Assembly: GCA_035222895.1 (NCBI GenBank)
Contig: JAVYIG010000870.1
Location: 62,001 to 126,000 of the forward strand
Length of the DNA: 64,000 nt
Source: Strongylocentrotus droebachiensis
Taxonomy: Eukaryota > Echinodermata > Echinoidea > Camarodonta > Strongylocentrotidae
Reading direction: 5' to 3'
Translations under genes and position numbers: made by a program
Shown here: positions 1 through 13,700 of the stretch, piece by piece
How the letters are laid out: the number at the start of each line of letters is the position of its first letter
Position numbering within the stretch: position 1 is the stretch's first letter
Notes under the pieces: generated by a model
Told to the model about the DNA's origin: nothing
Database searches by the model: none
What the model saw: only the letters and a program-made list of their open reading frames with translations

Positions 1-489
1 CATTACTGGACATTGTGGTTGTGCCATTTGAGTTGATTTTGTGTATTCTGTACATAGATTAGAAGTTTCTTTCCATTTCTGCATGCAAGCTTCAAGCTAA
101 TTAAGATAGAGTTAATTAAACACCTGTAGTTTCTTCTGTGCATCGTCAGTGTTGAGATTTTATTACAGATATTATTAATTTTCATTACCGGTAGTTTTTG
201 TGCGGGCTAGTTATTATTTTTTGATGAAGCATATTTTCTCATATTTTTAAATATGAGAAACTGTTTTTTTATTTTTGTTATTTGACCTACAAGTATATGA
301 CTGTATGACTACGTATTCTACTTTGTTATCATTTTATAGTTTTACCATTATAAAGAAGTGTAAAATAGCGTAACGAAATTGCACACAGAGACACAATTTT
401 TCATTCTAGTCAGAGTCAAAAGGCTGTCAACTCTTTGTGAAAAGATACCCTATATGGGAAAGGCGTTTCTGACTCCAAAAAGATTGTTT
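1..489. other. upstream AT-rich sequence, no gene seen
   Basis: No coding potential beyond short chance frames and no recognised repeat. It lies upstream of the CNOT4 leader and could hold the promoter or a first non-coding exon, but I see no motif that settles this. Confidence 0.5.
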
Positions 490-697
490 TTAAAGCCCCA
501 CTGCACTAAATAGCTACTTGCGCCCTCTATAATAAGTCTATATTTATAGCAAACAATGCCTAATCAGTGACCATTAGTCCCCCATGATCCTCTGTTTCTT
601 ATGTTAAGTGAGAGCTGATTAGATGAGATAACCACTTGTCAGTGACCTTGCAGGGTGGTCTTATCCCTCCTGTAAAACTAGTACAGATGGGCTTTAA
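490..697 (+). mobile_element. TTAA-type MITE family A, copy 1
   Basis: Starts TTAAAGCCCCACTGCACTA and ends with the imperfect inverse ending GGCTTTAA. Six copies of this roughly 190-bp non-coding family are in the window (490, 1892, 8514, 24092, 51938, 53787). The core carries the phrase CCCATGATCCTCT and a GAGATAACCAC motif. The TTAA at both ends fits piggyBac- or Kolobok-type target choice. Confidence 0.8.
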
Positions 698-763
698 AAG
701 AATAGTTGAGATATATAACTATGAAATGTTGGTTGATCATCATTTTCATTCTTACCATTGCAG

Positions 764-876
764 TGTTTTACATAGACTGCGAAGCAATCATATTGAGATT
801 ACAACTGTTCGTTGGGAGCCGTCTTGCTGTCATTCTTCTATTACCCGAGCTTCTGTTTCTCTTCTATCAAATCACC
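764..876 (+). other. CNOT4: CNOT4 5' UTR part of the start-codon exon
   Basis: A good 3' splice site (pyrimidine-rich tract ending CAG at 761-763) lies 113 bp before the start codon, so the exon with the ATG probably begins at 764 and a further non-coding exon lies upstream, not located. The frame stays open upstream to an ATG at 706, but that extension is hydrophobic, lacks any CNOT4 likeness and would lie in intron if the acceptor is used. Confidence 0.5.
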
Positions 877-903
877 ATGTCGACCTTCGATGACCCAGCT
901 GAG
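877..903 (+). CDS. CNOT4: CNOT4 exon 1 (start codon)
   Basis: Encodes MSTFDDPAE in phase 0, followed by a GTAAGG donor. Nine residues before the first RING cysteine, slightly shorter than in vertebrates. A family H repeat starts 7 bp after the donor. Confidence 0.85.
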
Positions 904-3900
904 GTAAGGCCAGTGAAAAAAATACACGGGGGCTCGGGGCGAAATAGCCCCGAAATGTCCAAAAGAGCCCCTGTAAATTTGCATAGAGTTCAATGCAAAA
1001 CAAAATTTAGAGTGCTAATTTCATGCAGGCCAGCTTGAAAAGTAGCCCCCGAAAAATAAATATTAATTTTTTCCCTGGTGAAGGCCCGTTCACGTTTGAC
1101 ACCTTTTCTGTGAGCAGTGTACTATTATTAATTTTATTTATTTTTAATTTTCAGTCAAACCAGTCTATGTGGCCACTTGTCAATAGTGGCCACTTTTTTA
1201 GTTTGCTTTGCATAGCCTTAAATGATGGTTAGCTGTAAAAAATAAAAAATAAATAAAAAAAAGTAAGTGAGGACACATAAAACCATTGATGAATAGAAGT
1301 ACTTTTTTCTTTTCTTTATTCACCCAGTTGTTTTTTAATGAGCGTTTAAAATTAAACCCAAAAAACAAACCTGTTAAAACAAAACTCACACAGATTTCTT
1401 TGTGTCATTTGTGAATAAGCTATTATATTAGCAGAGAGGTTACTGAGCAGAAATTTTTGCACCCCTGGTCCAAGTTGGCCTGATTCCTCTCAATAAATAA
1501 ATAATAATTGGATTTATATAGTGCCTTTTCCAAAGGATACAAGGCACTGCGATAGAGGTAGTTCGTGAAGACCAAATCAATTTTACCCATTCTCCTACTT
1601 CCACTTGGGAACTATGTGAAAATTGCTTGTTTACAAAAGTACTTAATATTGTATCAATATACTTAATATACTTAATAAGGATTAATATTGCTGTAATCAT
1701 GGTTATTTGAAGAAGTACAATTCTTTCTTTTTCCTTGAGGCAATAGTTTTTACCATGCCCTCCAAGGAAGTCAATATTGTTTTCTTATTCTCTTTCTGCA
1801 GTGCCCGCTATGCATGGAACCTTTGGAATTGGATGATGTCAATTTCTTCCCATGCACATGTGGCTATCAGGTAAGACGGTCTTATTAGATCTTAAAGCCC
1901 CACTGCACTACTTTTGCCAGGAGGGATTAAACTTCCCTGCGTGGTCACGGACAAGTGGTTATCTCATCAAATCAGCTCTCAGTTAACATAAGAAAGAGGG
2001 GGACCAATGGGTACCGCTGAGGCATCGTTTGCTATATAGAGGGCGCAACTACCTACAAGTAGTGCAGTCCCGCATTAAAGGAAGATTGTAGTCAGTATCC
2101 AGTGCAGTAGGTCATCATATGCTGACACCAGACTTGGTGAAAATACCATTAATCAACCATCAAACCTGTAGTCCCATCAAGAAATACCCCCCTCCCGAAG
2201 ATATGTCCATCAAGTTTCAAACATATTCTAGTCAAGAATTACTGGGTTAGAAACGTGATATTAGCTCTAGAGTTGCTAGTAGCTTGCTGTATTCACCTTG
2301 CAGTAATATTATCGATGGGTTTATGTCAAAATGTGTGTTTATCCAATGACTGTGTTCATCGTATTGAATTCAATGATAAATACAAAAATTAAAAAATAAT
2401 AACTTGAGCCTGTACTTTAATAAGAAGGATGGATCAAATGAAGAATATTTTCCTGATTTTTGTTTTTCAGATTTGTCGGTTCTGTTGGCATCGTATTCGT
2501 ACAGATGAGAATGGTTTATGTCCCGCGTGCAGGAAGGGTTACCCTGAATGTCCCGCAGACTTCAAACCACTCTCAGAGGAACAGTAAGTCCTAAGAAATG
2601 ATACCAGTCTTTCTGATATTAACGGGTTTAACTCTTTATATGCCACACAAACAATCTCCCTCTGGTACATTGCTTTTGCATAGATATGACAAAGGCTTCC
2701 AGATTATTCAGTTACTTTTGAGTGCTAAATTAATTTATACCGGTGTTAAAAGGGTTGTCACCAAACTAATCAAGAACAGAAATGGGTAATTTTGCAAAGC
2801 CTTGTGTTGCACCTAGTTATCTTTCCATCTATAGGTGCCAATTGTTTTGTGCAAGACTGCTTGTGTGGCAAAGGACCGACTGTGCAGAGAGGCGAAGAAA
2901 GATTTAGTTTCAACTAACAAGTTACTGAACTGACTTAATTCCTTGTTATCTGCTGTTTGATGCCGCCAACGTAAACGAAAGAGACTTTTTAGAGGTTTTT
3001 ACATTTGAAAGTTGACTATATACTGTTAATTTCATAGATCAAAGAACACGCAAAGTGAATGTGCAGTTACAATGTAAGTTATTGTGATTCAATATCATTC
3101 TGAAATTCCACTGGCTCAGTATAATTTTTTTCTTCCAGATATAACCTTGAAAGTGTCACAAGTAAGAACCTCTTTAAGGAAAATTGAAACATTTTATGCA
3201 CAATTTTTATTTAATCCAAGCAGCATAGACTGGTTAATCATCTGTACCGAGTTCAATTGTAAATGATCTTCTCTTGATATTTTAGCCCTGACCGTTACGT
3301 CTTTTGTAATTTTTTCTGTTAACAGGTTGCATCGGATAAAGAATGAGAAAAGGCAGAAAGATATTCAGCGTAAGCAGAAGATCACAGAAAACAGAAAACA
3401 TTTAGCCAGTGTAAGGTAAGCTTTATCAAAAACAGTCCGGGATTTATTCTAACTTCCAACTCCCAAAACGACGTTCCACAGTAATGTATGTACATGCTCA
3501 CCTTAGCTGCGAAAGACCAGCTGATCTTGTATTTTCAGTGCACAATGCAGAGATGCCAACAAGTACGATTAAATCGTTTTTAGTACGATATTAAGAGTGA
3601 AATACGATAATACGATATCACCTCTTAAAATACAATTTTCAACAACAATTTTTTTTTTTTTTAAACCCATAAAAACAGCAGAATCGCATAGAAACATATA
3701 CAAGTAAACCCCCGCAACCCCCCAAAAAACTTTTCTTTACAACTTTCTCATTAAATTTTTAAGAAAGAGCAAACATTTTACTTGACCATACTTACCAGTA
3801 AACATTTTTTTTTTGTCAAGAGGTTGGCATCTCTGACAATGTCCATTTTTCCAGGCAATGTGCTTATTGAATCATAGCTGCCACCCATTCCTTTTTTGAG

Positions 3901-6900
3901 AAATGAATCCTGTTTTGGGCTTTCTTGCTATTGTTTTGAGCCCTAGATTCCTCTCTATTTCTAGAATATTCTGTGTGAAAAGTATACAAAATAGAATGGG
4001 TGGTATTCCGGTAGCGTGTACTAAGTTAGCGCGTACTTAGTTAGTTCACACTTTTATGGAGTGCCTGTTGCAAACTAATTTACCCTGTACAGATTATTTT
4101 AATCCTTCAATGAAAAGTGTCCAAAAAATTAATTTTGCAATGAAATGGGAAGAAAAAGATAATATGAGTATGAACTGAATTTCAACCAAGTCTTTGGTAG
4201 ATTATCTTTGTCATGAATATTGAAGGAGGAAGATGAAACCTAGCATTCCATAGAAGTGTGAACTAAAATTCTCTCTTTCTAGAATATTCTGTGTGAAAAG
4301 TATACAAAATAGAATGTTTTCCTAATTTTGCCTTGGGAGACTCTTAATTTTTGCGGTGAAAGTTGGCATGTGTGTTGAATACATAACCAAGCATAGCTAG
4401 ACATGACCTGTGCCAGTTATGCATTTAAAAGACATACCGAGTATGCATCTTGATACTTTTTTTTTTTGGCATCTTTATCAATTAGTAACTTAAATTAAAA
4501 TTTGATACATCGATTTTTCAAATCTAGCAACACTAACAAAACAACAACAAAAAGAGAAAGAAGAAATAGAAGAAGAAAAGAGTATACATGTGAATGATGT
4601 GAATCTCCTGTTAGACGAAGTGAAATGAGGGAATAGTTCAGTTTCTGTTGTACTTGGGATATAATAATATCTCTTGAAAGTAGAAATTACCTTCTCACGA
4701 AAGCTTCTGATATGTAATGACCTCTCTTTAAGGGGTTCACTCATAATACATTATATTTTATTTATTTGTTCTGCAGAGTTGTTCAGAAGAATCTAGTTTT
4801 TGTTGTGGGCCTGTCACAAAGATTAGCAGATACTGAAGTAAGTCATCCCCTCTGCACCATTGATCAGCGTGATTTTGCTTTGCAATAAACGTAGATCTTT
4901 CTAATTTTTTTATGTGAATTGGCTCCTTCTTCTCATGCATAATGATTTCATAGTTTTCAGCATCTATTACAATATAAATTAAGAAAATTATCGCTAAATA
5001 TGTCTTTAGAACCGTTTTTTGGAAGAGTTCATAAATTCAGATGAGGTGGTAGCTAGTTGTTACAAATGTATCATCTCTTAATCTCTCTTACACTGCTTTT
5101 GAAGAAAATGCAAGTATTGCCATTTAGATTTTATTTTAAAGAAATCAGACAAATGATTATTTTGGAACGACTGTAGTGTATATTTATGGTCACAAATAAC
5201 AACAAGACTATGATTCATTTTTGTTTTTCCTGTTTTCCAGATTTTGAAAAAAAATGAATACTTTGGGAAATTTGGCAAGATTCTCAAAGTAGTCATCAAC
5301 CAGAACACATCGTATGCAGGCAGTCAGTCTCATGTAAGTACAAAGGGTCAAAGGTTATCTGGAGTTTTGGTAAGGGTTGGTTCACTTAGGATGCAGTGAA
5401 CCGTATTGGTTTGGGGTTCCCATGATCATAAAAAACCTGGAAAGTCGTAGAGAAGAAAAAATTGTGATCTTCCAAAACTCATGGAAGGCCATTGAAATTT
5501 ATTGTGTGTGGTTATAGCAGCCTTTTTTCAAGTTTGAACTGGCAATTGGCATTCAAGCATTAATATCATCACTAATTTTTACTCTCGTTTAATTTCACAA
5601 ACATGAAATAGTATATATCATATCGAGCTATTGATTGATTGAAGGATTTTATTGAACATTATCCATTCGCACAGTCCAAAGACTGAATTGCAATGGTTAC
5701 AACAGTTTACAATGTATATACATGATAAAAGCAATCATGCAATATTTATTAAAACAGTCTAAGCAATCAACATTGAAATTCAAATAAAGGTGATCAAATG
5801 GCAACTATTATTAAGTTTGATTAATAAGCAATGGAAATCTTAACTGAAACATTTTCAAAATATACTATTTTCTTTCACTGTACTTTTAATTCTGTACTCA
5901 CATCTTTGTGGCACCTACAGGGGCCGAGTGCTAGTGCGTATGTAACGTATCAGAGGGCGGAGGATTCATTACGAGCAATACAAGCAGTCAACAACGTCCA
6001 CGTCGATGGCAGGACGTTAAAAGCATCGTTAGGGACCACAAAATACTGCAGTCATTTTCTGAGGAATTCACAATGTCCAAAGCTGGTAAGTGAAGGTTCT
6101 AGTTGCTGTTTGATTAGGGAGGTAATTACTTTATACAAGTTAGTTTCAATTTTTTTATTGTTCCACATTTTACCAAAAATATAGACTTACATATAAAATA
6201 CAAATTTATACAGGTCATGTGATATGAATGAGCACGTCTCAATGATTCTCAATTTTTATAATAGATTAAGTAGAATGTGAGGAACCTTTTTAATTTGTTT
6301 AACTACTTATATAGGGTGGGGTTTCTTTTCTGAGGAATTCACAATGTTCAAAGCTGGAGATTTAAAACTCAATATTCATTATTTCACAAATTGAGTTGAA
6401 CATACCTTTGGTCTAAGATCACGTTTAACAAGGGATAGTTTAAACCTTGGACTTTGTTTTATACCTGAATTTGAACAAACGCTAACGTATACAAGCCAAA
6501 AATAAGGTTTACATTTTTGTAGAATATGGGCTTTAAGTTATTGTTTGATGAGAGTGGTCTTTTCTTTGTTCTGAAATGTAATTAAGTGTGATTCATTTTC
6601 TTTTAAGGTATATTTCAAAAGATAGTTTTCAAGTCTACAAAGTGCAATTGACACTTTTCACCTCATCAACTCATGATTTATTTGTCCTCTTCTAAGTTCT
6701 TTGTAAGGACCTGTATGATGATGAGACTGTAATACAACGAAGCCTGTATATAAAGGCCACCCAAGAGAGACAAGAAAGGTTGTCTTTATGGGCAGGTGGT
6801 CTTTAAGTACAGGTTCCTTAGGGCATGTATCAATGAGAAACCATTTCCAAGGCATAATGAAAAAATGTGATTTTTCATGGACAGGTGGTCACTTAATAAG

Positions 6901-9900
6901 CGGGTTTTATTGTATATATACAGTGCATCCCAGAAAAAACAAAACCGAGAATTATTGATGATTTATAATAACTTAATCACAATTATAATTAATAAATGAC
7001 ACATATTTGTAAAGTTTTTTTCTGGGACCCACTGTATATGCAAAAAAACTTGCCAATACATGTTGATTTAGGACATGCTTCAGTGAGAAACAATTTCCAA
7101 GTGGAATACAAAAATTGGTCTATATAGACAGATGGTAGCTGGAGCAGGTCTGTCTTTACATCAACTTTACTAACTTTCAATGTTCTTCTCTCTTTTAGGA
7201 CTGTATGTATTTACATGAGTTGGGTGACGAGCATGCCAGCTTTACCAAGGAAGATATGCAAATGGGGTAAGGTTAAAATGTTACCTTGGTTTTCAATTTC
7301 TCTACTCATTTTTAGTATTTCACTCCTATTCAGACTAGGCATGTTGAGACCATTAATTGCTTGATTAGTTTTGATTTGTGCAACTTTAAGACAATGGGAC
7401 GATGCAGTTGCTATCGTATGACCAAAAAAAGAAAGACAATAAAAAAAAAAAAACATTTGGGTGGCTTCAAGATTTAAAGAATGTAGGTTGCATCAAAGAA
7501 TCTTGCAGATTTTGGCATTCAAATCTCAACATAGAATTTTCTTGAATGTCAACCATATGTTGAAGGGGAGCATTTTTTAAAGTTTGTTCCATTTTCCATG
7601 AAATGTAGGTTTGTATACATTTATAGAGATTTAAAGGTAATACAAAGTTTTGGGAAATTTTGAAAATTGAGTGGATAGTGAATCTTTACAATTTTGATAT
7701 ATTTGGATGCCCCTGTGGATGTATTATAAGCACTAAAAAAATTAGCCCCTAAAACACTTCTGATTTCGAGAAATATTGAATATAAAAATTTACCGGTGCT
7801 CCCGGTAAATTTTGATAAATTTCAAATAGCGCCTATGGCCGTAACCCTATGGTAGCTGCGACCATGAAAATCTCAGAATATGTTGTTGTGATATATAATT
7901 TCCAAACGGAAATAGCAAATCGGTCTTTTTTAGTCAAGAAACATTGTTTTAAAGCTAAATTAATATCTTGACCTTGAGAGGGAGCTATACAACATAAAGA
8001 GTTTATTATTTATAATTTCATAACTTTAGACTCGATTTCAACCGCGACAACGATCAATGAATATTGTAGGGACGCATATGCTTCCAATATGTTAATCTGA
8101 ACCAAATCCATGACCCTATACCAAAACTTTGTAATACCTTTAAGAAACTTTAAAAAAGTATTTATTTTGTTTTCTGTTGTTGTTGTTGAATAGCTTTCTC
8201 GTTACGGTCAGTGTCTCTATTACTACAAAAATATGATCAACACATTCATTCTTTTTAAATTGTTTTCTTGTAGGAAACATCAAGAATATGAACAGAAGCT
8301 AATGCATGACCTCTTAGGGGGTGGTAGCAGCCACAGTCCGGGATCCTCTACCACTACCACACACAACCACACAGTTGCTACCACAGCGTCAACATCAGCA
8401 ACAACTAACTCATCAAGTGCTGCAAGCAATGCTGCAACGTCATCGTCGTCGGGCGGAGAGAGAACAAGGTCACAGTCAAATACAAGGTGAGGCAATGTGG
8501 TTGTGTTCTTATGTTAAAGCCACACTGTACTACGTATAGCTACTTGCGCCCTCTATAACGCAAACAATGCCTAATTGGTGGCCACTGGTCCCCCATGATC
8601 CTCTTTTTCTTATGTTAATTGAGAGGTGATTTGATGAGATAACCACCTGTCCAGTGACCTCGCAGGGCGGTCTAATCCCTCCTATAAACTAGTTCAGATA
8701 AGGTTGAGTTCTGGGGAGAGGTGAAAAATAATTTGTGAGCATTATCATTGTTTTGATGCAAGCGTGGAAGAACATCAGAGAAAAAATATTCTGTGAAAAG
8801 CATGGCTCTTCAAATGCCTTTACGTACTTAATATGGCAAGTAACAGCTTAAAATTGAGGCCCGATTTTTATGCCACATGTTTGTGTAGTCCCATGTGCTT
8901 GTTGCTTTACCAAGACGTGGCCAAATTTCTTATCATTTTGGTGACTACACACTGATACTTACACGCTACATGATCAACTTATTCTGATCGATTCCACACC
9001 GTTTCTCTCCCAATTTTATTTTTAAAGGGTGTTGTAGGGAAAATGTACAAAATGCTGTGAAGTTCCAGCCTGACCACAGTCATACCATTGCACACTGCTA
9101 ACAATCATAAGCTTTTTTTGTTGCCATTTTGCAGAAAAAAGCAGCCGTCGCCGCCCACCACACAGAAGTCCAACAGTAGAGGGAGCCCTAGCATACCAAC
9201 TGATTCCTGGCCGTCGTTATTAAGTAAAACCAGCAACGCTGAGGGAGGCGATGATACGACACTAGGGGAAGAATCACACTCTACAGTAAACAGGTCAGGC
9301 TTGAAAAAGAATAATTTGAGGGGTCAGTGACACAAAGACGTAACTTCATTTAAGCCATTTTGATTAAATGTGGTCTATGTGTCACTGAGCACTTGAGCCT
9401 TAAAGAGTTAAGTCTATGTTTCACTAGCCATTGACTTCAATGGGGTGTTGGATGGAGTTAAGTCTTTGAGTTTCCTGGAAAGCCCTCATTTTTCTGAACA
9501 TTTTGATATCAAAAACTCATTTTGGCAAAATATGGAGTTACGTGTTTGTGTCAATGAACCCTTGAATTGGGGATCGGTGGGCTTGGGGCGTAGCTAGTTG
9601 AGAGAGAGAGAGTTGCGCCACCTGCTGTTTTGTTTTCATTTCATGGAGCTCCAAATAGTTTTCCACGGATTTAAAGATGAAGTTGAGTTCTGGTCATGCG
9701 ATTGCATTGTGAAAGAAAAGGTTGATCATCTAGCATATAAGAATTGTGTGTATTGCAAGGTTCTGGAATCATCAAAATGATAAGAAATTTGGCCAAGTCT
9801 TGGTAAAGTTACAAACACTTGCACAGAAAGATGTATATGGGACTACACGAGCACGTGGCGTAAAAAGCCGGCCCCCGATGTTTACGATGTTACATGCATA

Positions 9901-10718
9901 TTTAGAATATGAAGGCATTTGAAGAGCCATGCTTTTCAGGGAACATGTCTTAACTGATGTTCTTCCACACTTGCATAATAAGAATGCATGAGTAATGCTC
10001 ACAAATTATTTTTCACCTCTTCCCAGAACTCAACCTTCTCTTTAAGATTCAGGATTCATGTTTTATCGCTACTGTGTACCCAGACATTTGTTTTCCAAAT
10101 GGTGTTAAATGCAATTTGAACATTGTATTATGTGCTGAGAGTCAGAAGGGTGCTGACACTGTGTGTGAAAGTAAACACTCTTCCAGCTCTCACCAGAGAG
10201 GTAAAGGAAAAATTAAATGCTAGATACAACCATTAGTACCTCTATATATAATTGTAATAATAACAATTTATCGTTTTTGTAGAACGCATCACATGTTGGT
10301 ATAATTACATGTCTCTACCACTTACCGTAAATAACGTTGTATAAACCGCCCTCGTGTATTAACCGCACCCCTCTTTTTCGCCCTTAAAAAAAAAAAAAAA
10401 AAAACTTTTTTTTTTTTTTTTTTTTTTTTGCCGAGATTTTTTTTTTTTTTTTGTGTGTAAGATCATTACGGTACTGTAAATTAAAAAACAGTAGGGACCT
10501 AGGATAGAACCTTGTGGTACACCATGTAATAGAAGAAAAATTGGAGGAATTATTATTATAAACTACATATTGAGATCTATCAGAAAGATTACTTTCAAAC
10601 CAAGATGACAGACAAATTTGAGTGTTGTTCTAGTTTCCGAGTGGTGAGTCAACACACCGATTACCGAGCTGGGAGACATTGCCAGGCATAGCGCCAGGTG
10701 GAGGAACATAAATTGAAA

Positions 10719-10754
<36 letters not shown>

Positions 10755-13700
10755 TTTGGTGTACCGTGTATAAACCGCACCCCCGACTTTGAAATTTTTT
10801 CGGCGGCAAAAAAGTGCGGTTTATACACCGTTATATACGGTAGCACAAAATACAGAAGGGTTGGAAACATTGCATCGGGTTCATGCAGAGATGCCAACCG
10901 TTACGGTTTCGCCGTATTTGTTACGGTTTTAATGCTCTTGTTACGGCGTTACGGTAAACAATCAAAAGGTTACGGGGAAACAATAAATAAAAGTACATTA
11001 TAGCGAATGCCGCTATTTATACATAGCCTCCGTACACAGCGCTGCAATGTCGCACGCATTCACTCATAAGTTCACTGAATTTGACTACACTGGATAGACA
11101 CTTTCGCGCACATGGTCCGTCCGCCGCCATCTTGTTTAATTCGAAACAACACGGCCGCCGTCATTACTGTTTTGATACTAGTATACTACGTGCGGTCGTG
11201 CATTTTGGGGGGAGCATGGGGGTGGATGATCGTGCGTGCGGCGCCCGCAATACCAATACAAAGTATAGTAGCGAAGACCTCGGTGATTCAGCAGGCGCAT
11301 TGCAAGTGCGATGTACGGTGTGTTGTTGTTCATGAACGCCGGGCCTAGCGGCCTGGGCTGGTGTGTCTGTGGTACTGGTGAGTGTACGTGTGCGTGTGTA
11401 GGATACGAGTTCTGCCATTTGACTGTGGTTTCGAATTTTCCGTTCGACGCTTGAACGAGGTGTTTTCTTCCTGAATATTATCATGGATTCACTCAAAAGA
11501 GCGAGTACCATAGGAGGAGATCCTTTGACTGCAAACAGATTTTTAAAAAGGTTTTTATGCACATCTTTATTTTGGACTTAAAAATGGTAGGTTCGAAATG
11601 CAGTAAGAGTGATTGGGTGTTTGTGTACGTTTTCCGCGAAAATTATGCTGCGGTGTCTTGCGTTACGGAAAGACCCCCATTTGTTACGGACAAATGTGGT
11701 AAATGTTACTGAAAGCCATCCTATAGGGTTGGCATCTCTGTTCATGTGTGAAATTCAACAAAGTGCTTAATAAATTTTCAAATTATTACTGAACTTTTTG
11801 TATATTTCTATATCTCTAAGGTACTCTTGCAAGTTATTCCATAAAACAGTGGCTGCAATACAAAAATGATGTTTTCCTGTAAGATCTTGTCATAGTTTTA
11901 TAAATGAATGATGTCTTATGTTAATGTCAGCGATGAATTGACCTTATTTTTCTTCACAAAACTCTCAAACAGCCATACAATGAGAGAAACACCATCAAGC
12001 ATAGTGGACACTACAGACCCCCTTCAAAAATCACCTTTCCCTGTTAGATTATGTCATAGTTTTATAAACGAGTGGTGTTTTATATTAATATCAGCAATGA
12101 ATTGAACCTTTTTTTTTTTCTTCACAAAACTCCCTGACAGCCATACAACAAGAGAAACACCCTCAGACATAGTGGACCCCACAGACCCGCTGCCTACGCT
12201 CTTACCGCCCTCAACCAACGGTTTGACGACAGACCTACATGAGACCCTTTCACATCAGAACAACAACGCGGCGCCCCCTATTGATATACCCAACAAGAGA
12301 GTGATGACAGAGACGAGTAGTCTGAACGGCACACCTCATGAAGCCTCACCACAGGTCAGTTAGTCTATGCTTTGATTTGATTTGAATTGGTTTCACTTTT
12401 CTTCTCTAAATATGGCTTTTTGTTAGAGTGAGGCTCTTTGAAGGTTTTCAAGACTGATGGGGAGACAGCTTGGCCAGGGCAATTGCAGGGAATACTTTAT
12501 TCCACCTGCAAAGTCGTGTACAGAAAGAGACCGCATAGTCTCTTTCACTGAATACTGCTAACTTAAGATTGTTAGATATTGTAGTTCATTAACAAATATA
12601 TTCATAGATTTTCATTCTTGTTGTTAAATGAAAATATAGAGGAAAGCTATCAAGGCAAAATGTTTTTGATTAATCTCACAATTGGCTTGAAACTCTATTC
12701 CATTTAATTTCTTACGTTTTTCATGTTTTTATGAATTAAAGTTTTCAGCGGGAACAGTATTCAGGTTAAACAAATAAAAATAACATGTGAATCGGGTAAT
12801 GACATCTTCTTTACCGAGAGAGTGAAGGTTTCCATTCAATCTGTACATAACGGCAAAACCATTCATACCTATAATGAGGATGTACAGCAAAGTTCCAACA
12901 GATACAAAGGATCAATCAAATTACTTCTTGTAACTGTTTCATATTTTGTTATTGTTGTTAAAGAGAAGGTTGAGTTCTGGGAAGAGGAGAAAAATAATTT
13001 GTGAGCGTAATAATTCTTATTATGCAAGTGTGGAAGATCATCAGATAAGACATGTTCCCTGAAAAGCATGGCTCTTCAAATGCCTTTATATTCTAAATAT
13101 GTCAGTAACATCGTAAAACTCGGGGGTATGATCTTTATGCCAAGTGTTCGTGTAGTCCCATATACATCTTTCTGTGTACAGTGTTTGTAACTTTACCAAG
13201 ACTTGGCCAAATTTCTTATCATTTTGATGATTCTAGAACCTTGCAATACACACAAATTCATGTACTCTAGATGATCAACCTTTTCTGGTCTATTCCACAC
13301 CATTTCTTTCACAATGCAATCGCATGACCAGAACTCAACTTCATCTTTAAGTACTATAATTCATTAAGAATCTTTGTATTTTCAACTTTGTCATTATTCA
13401 TAATATATTACATCTTTGCTTCATGCTCTTCATAAATCTTCTACATATTGTTACATGTTTGAGTCCTGCCATGACACTAATGTCCTTTGGAAAGGTATTA
13501 ATCTACATTTGCCACTCTCCACCCAGGTGCTACATGTAAATGGGTACCGGCAGTAAGGAATTCCTTGAATGCTGTGAGCGCAGAAATCAGCTGCCTATCA
13601 TAGCCGGGGTAATTGTTGGAGCGCATTGAGCACTGTGCATGGTTGATATGGGCGCTATATAACATATCCAATGTTATTACTTTATTTCATTTTCGGAGGA

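Noticed and set aside
706-903. Upstream in-frame extension of CNOT4 with a hydrophobic start (MRYITMKCWLIIIFILTIAV)
   Set aside because: It lies before a good splice acceptor at 763, has no likeness to CNOT4 and would put a membrane segment on a soluble protein.
11164-11562. 132-codon minus-strand frame in the 855-bp transposon
   Set aside because: Low likeness to anything I know; CpG-rich DNA has few stops. The plus-strand promoter and first-exon reading fits the composition better.
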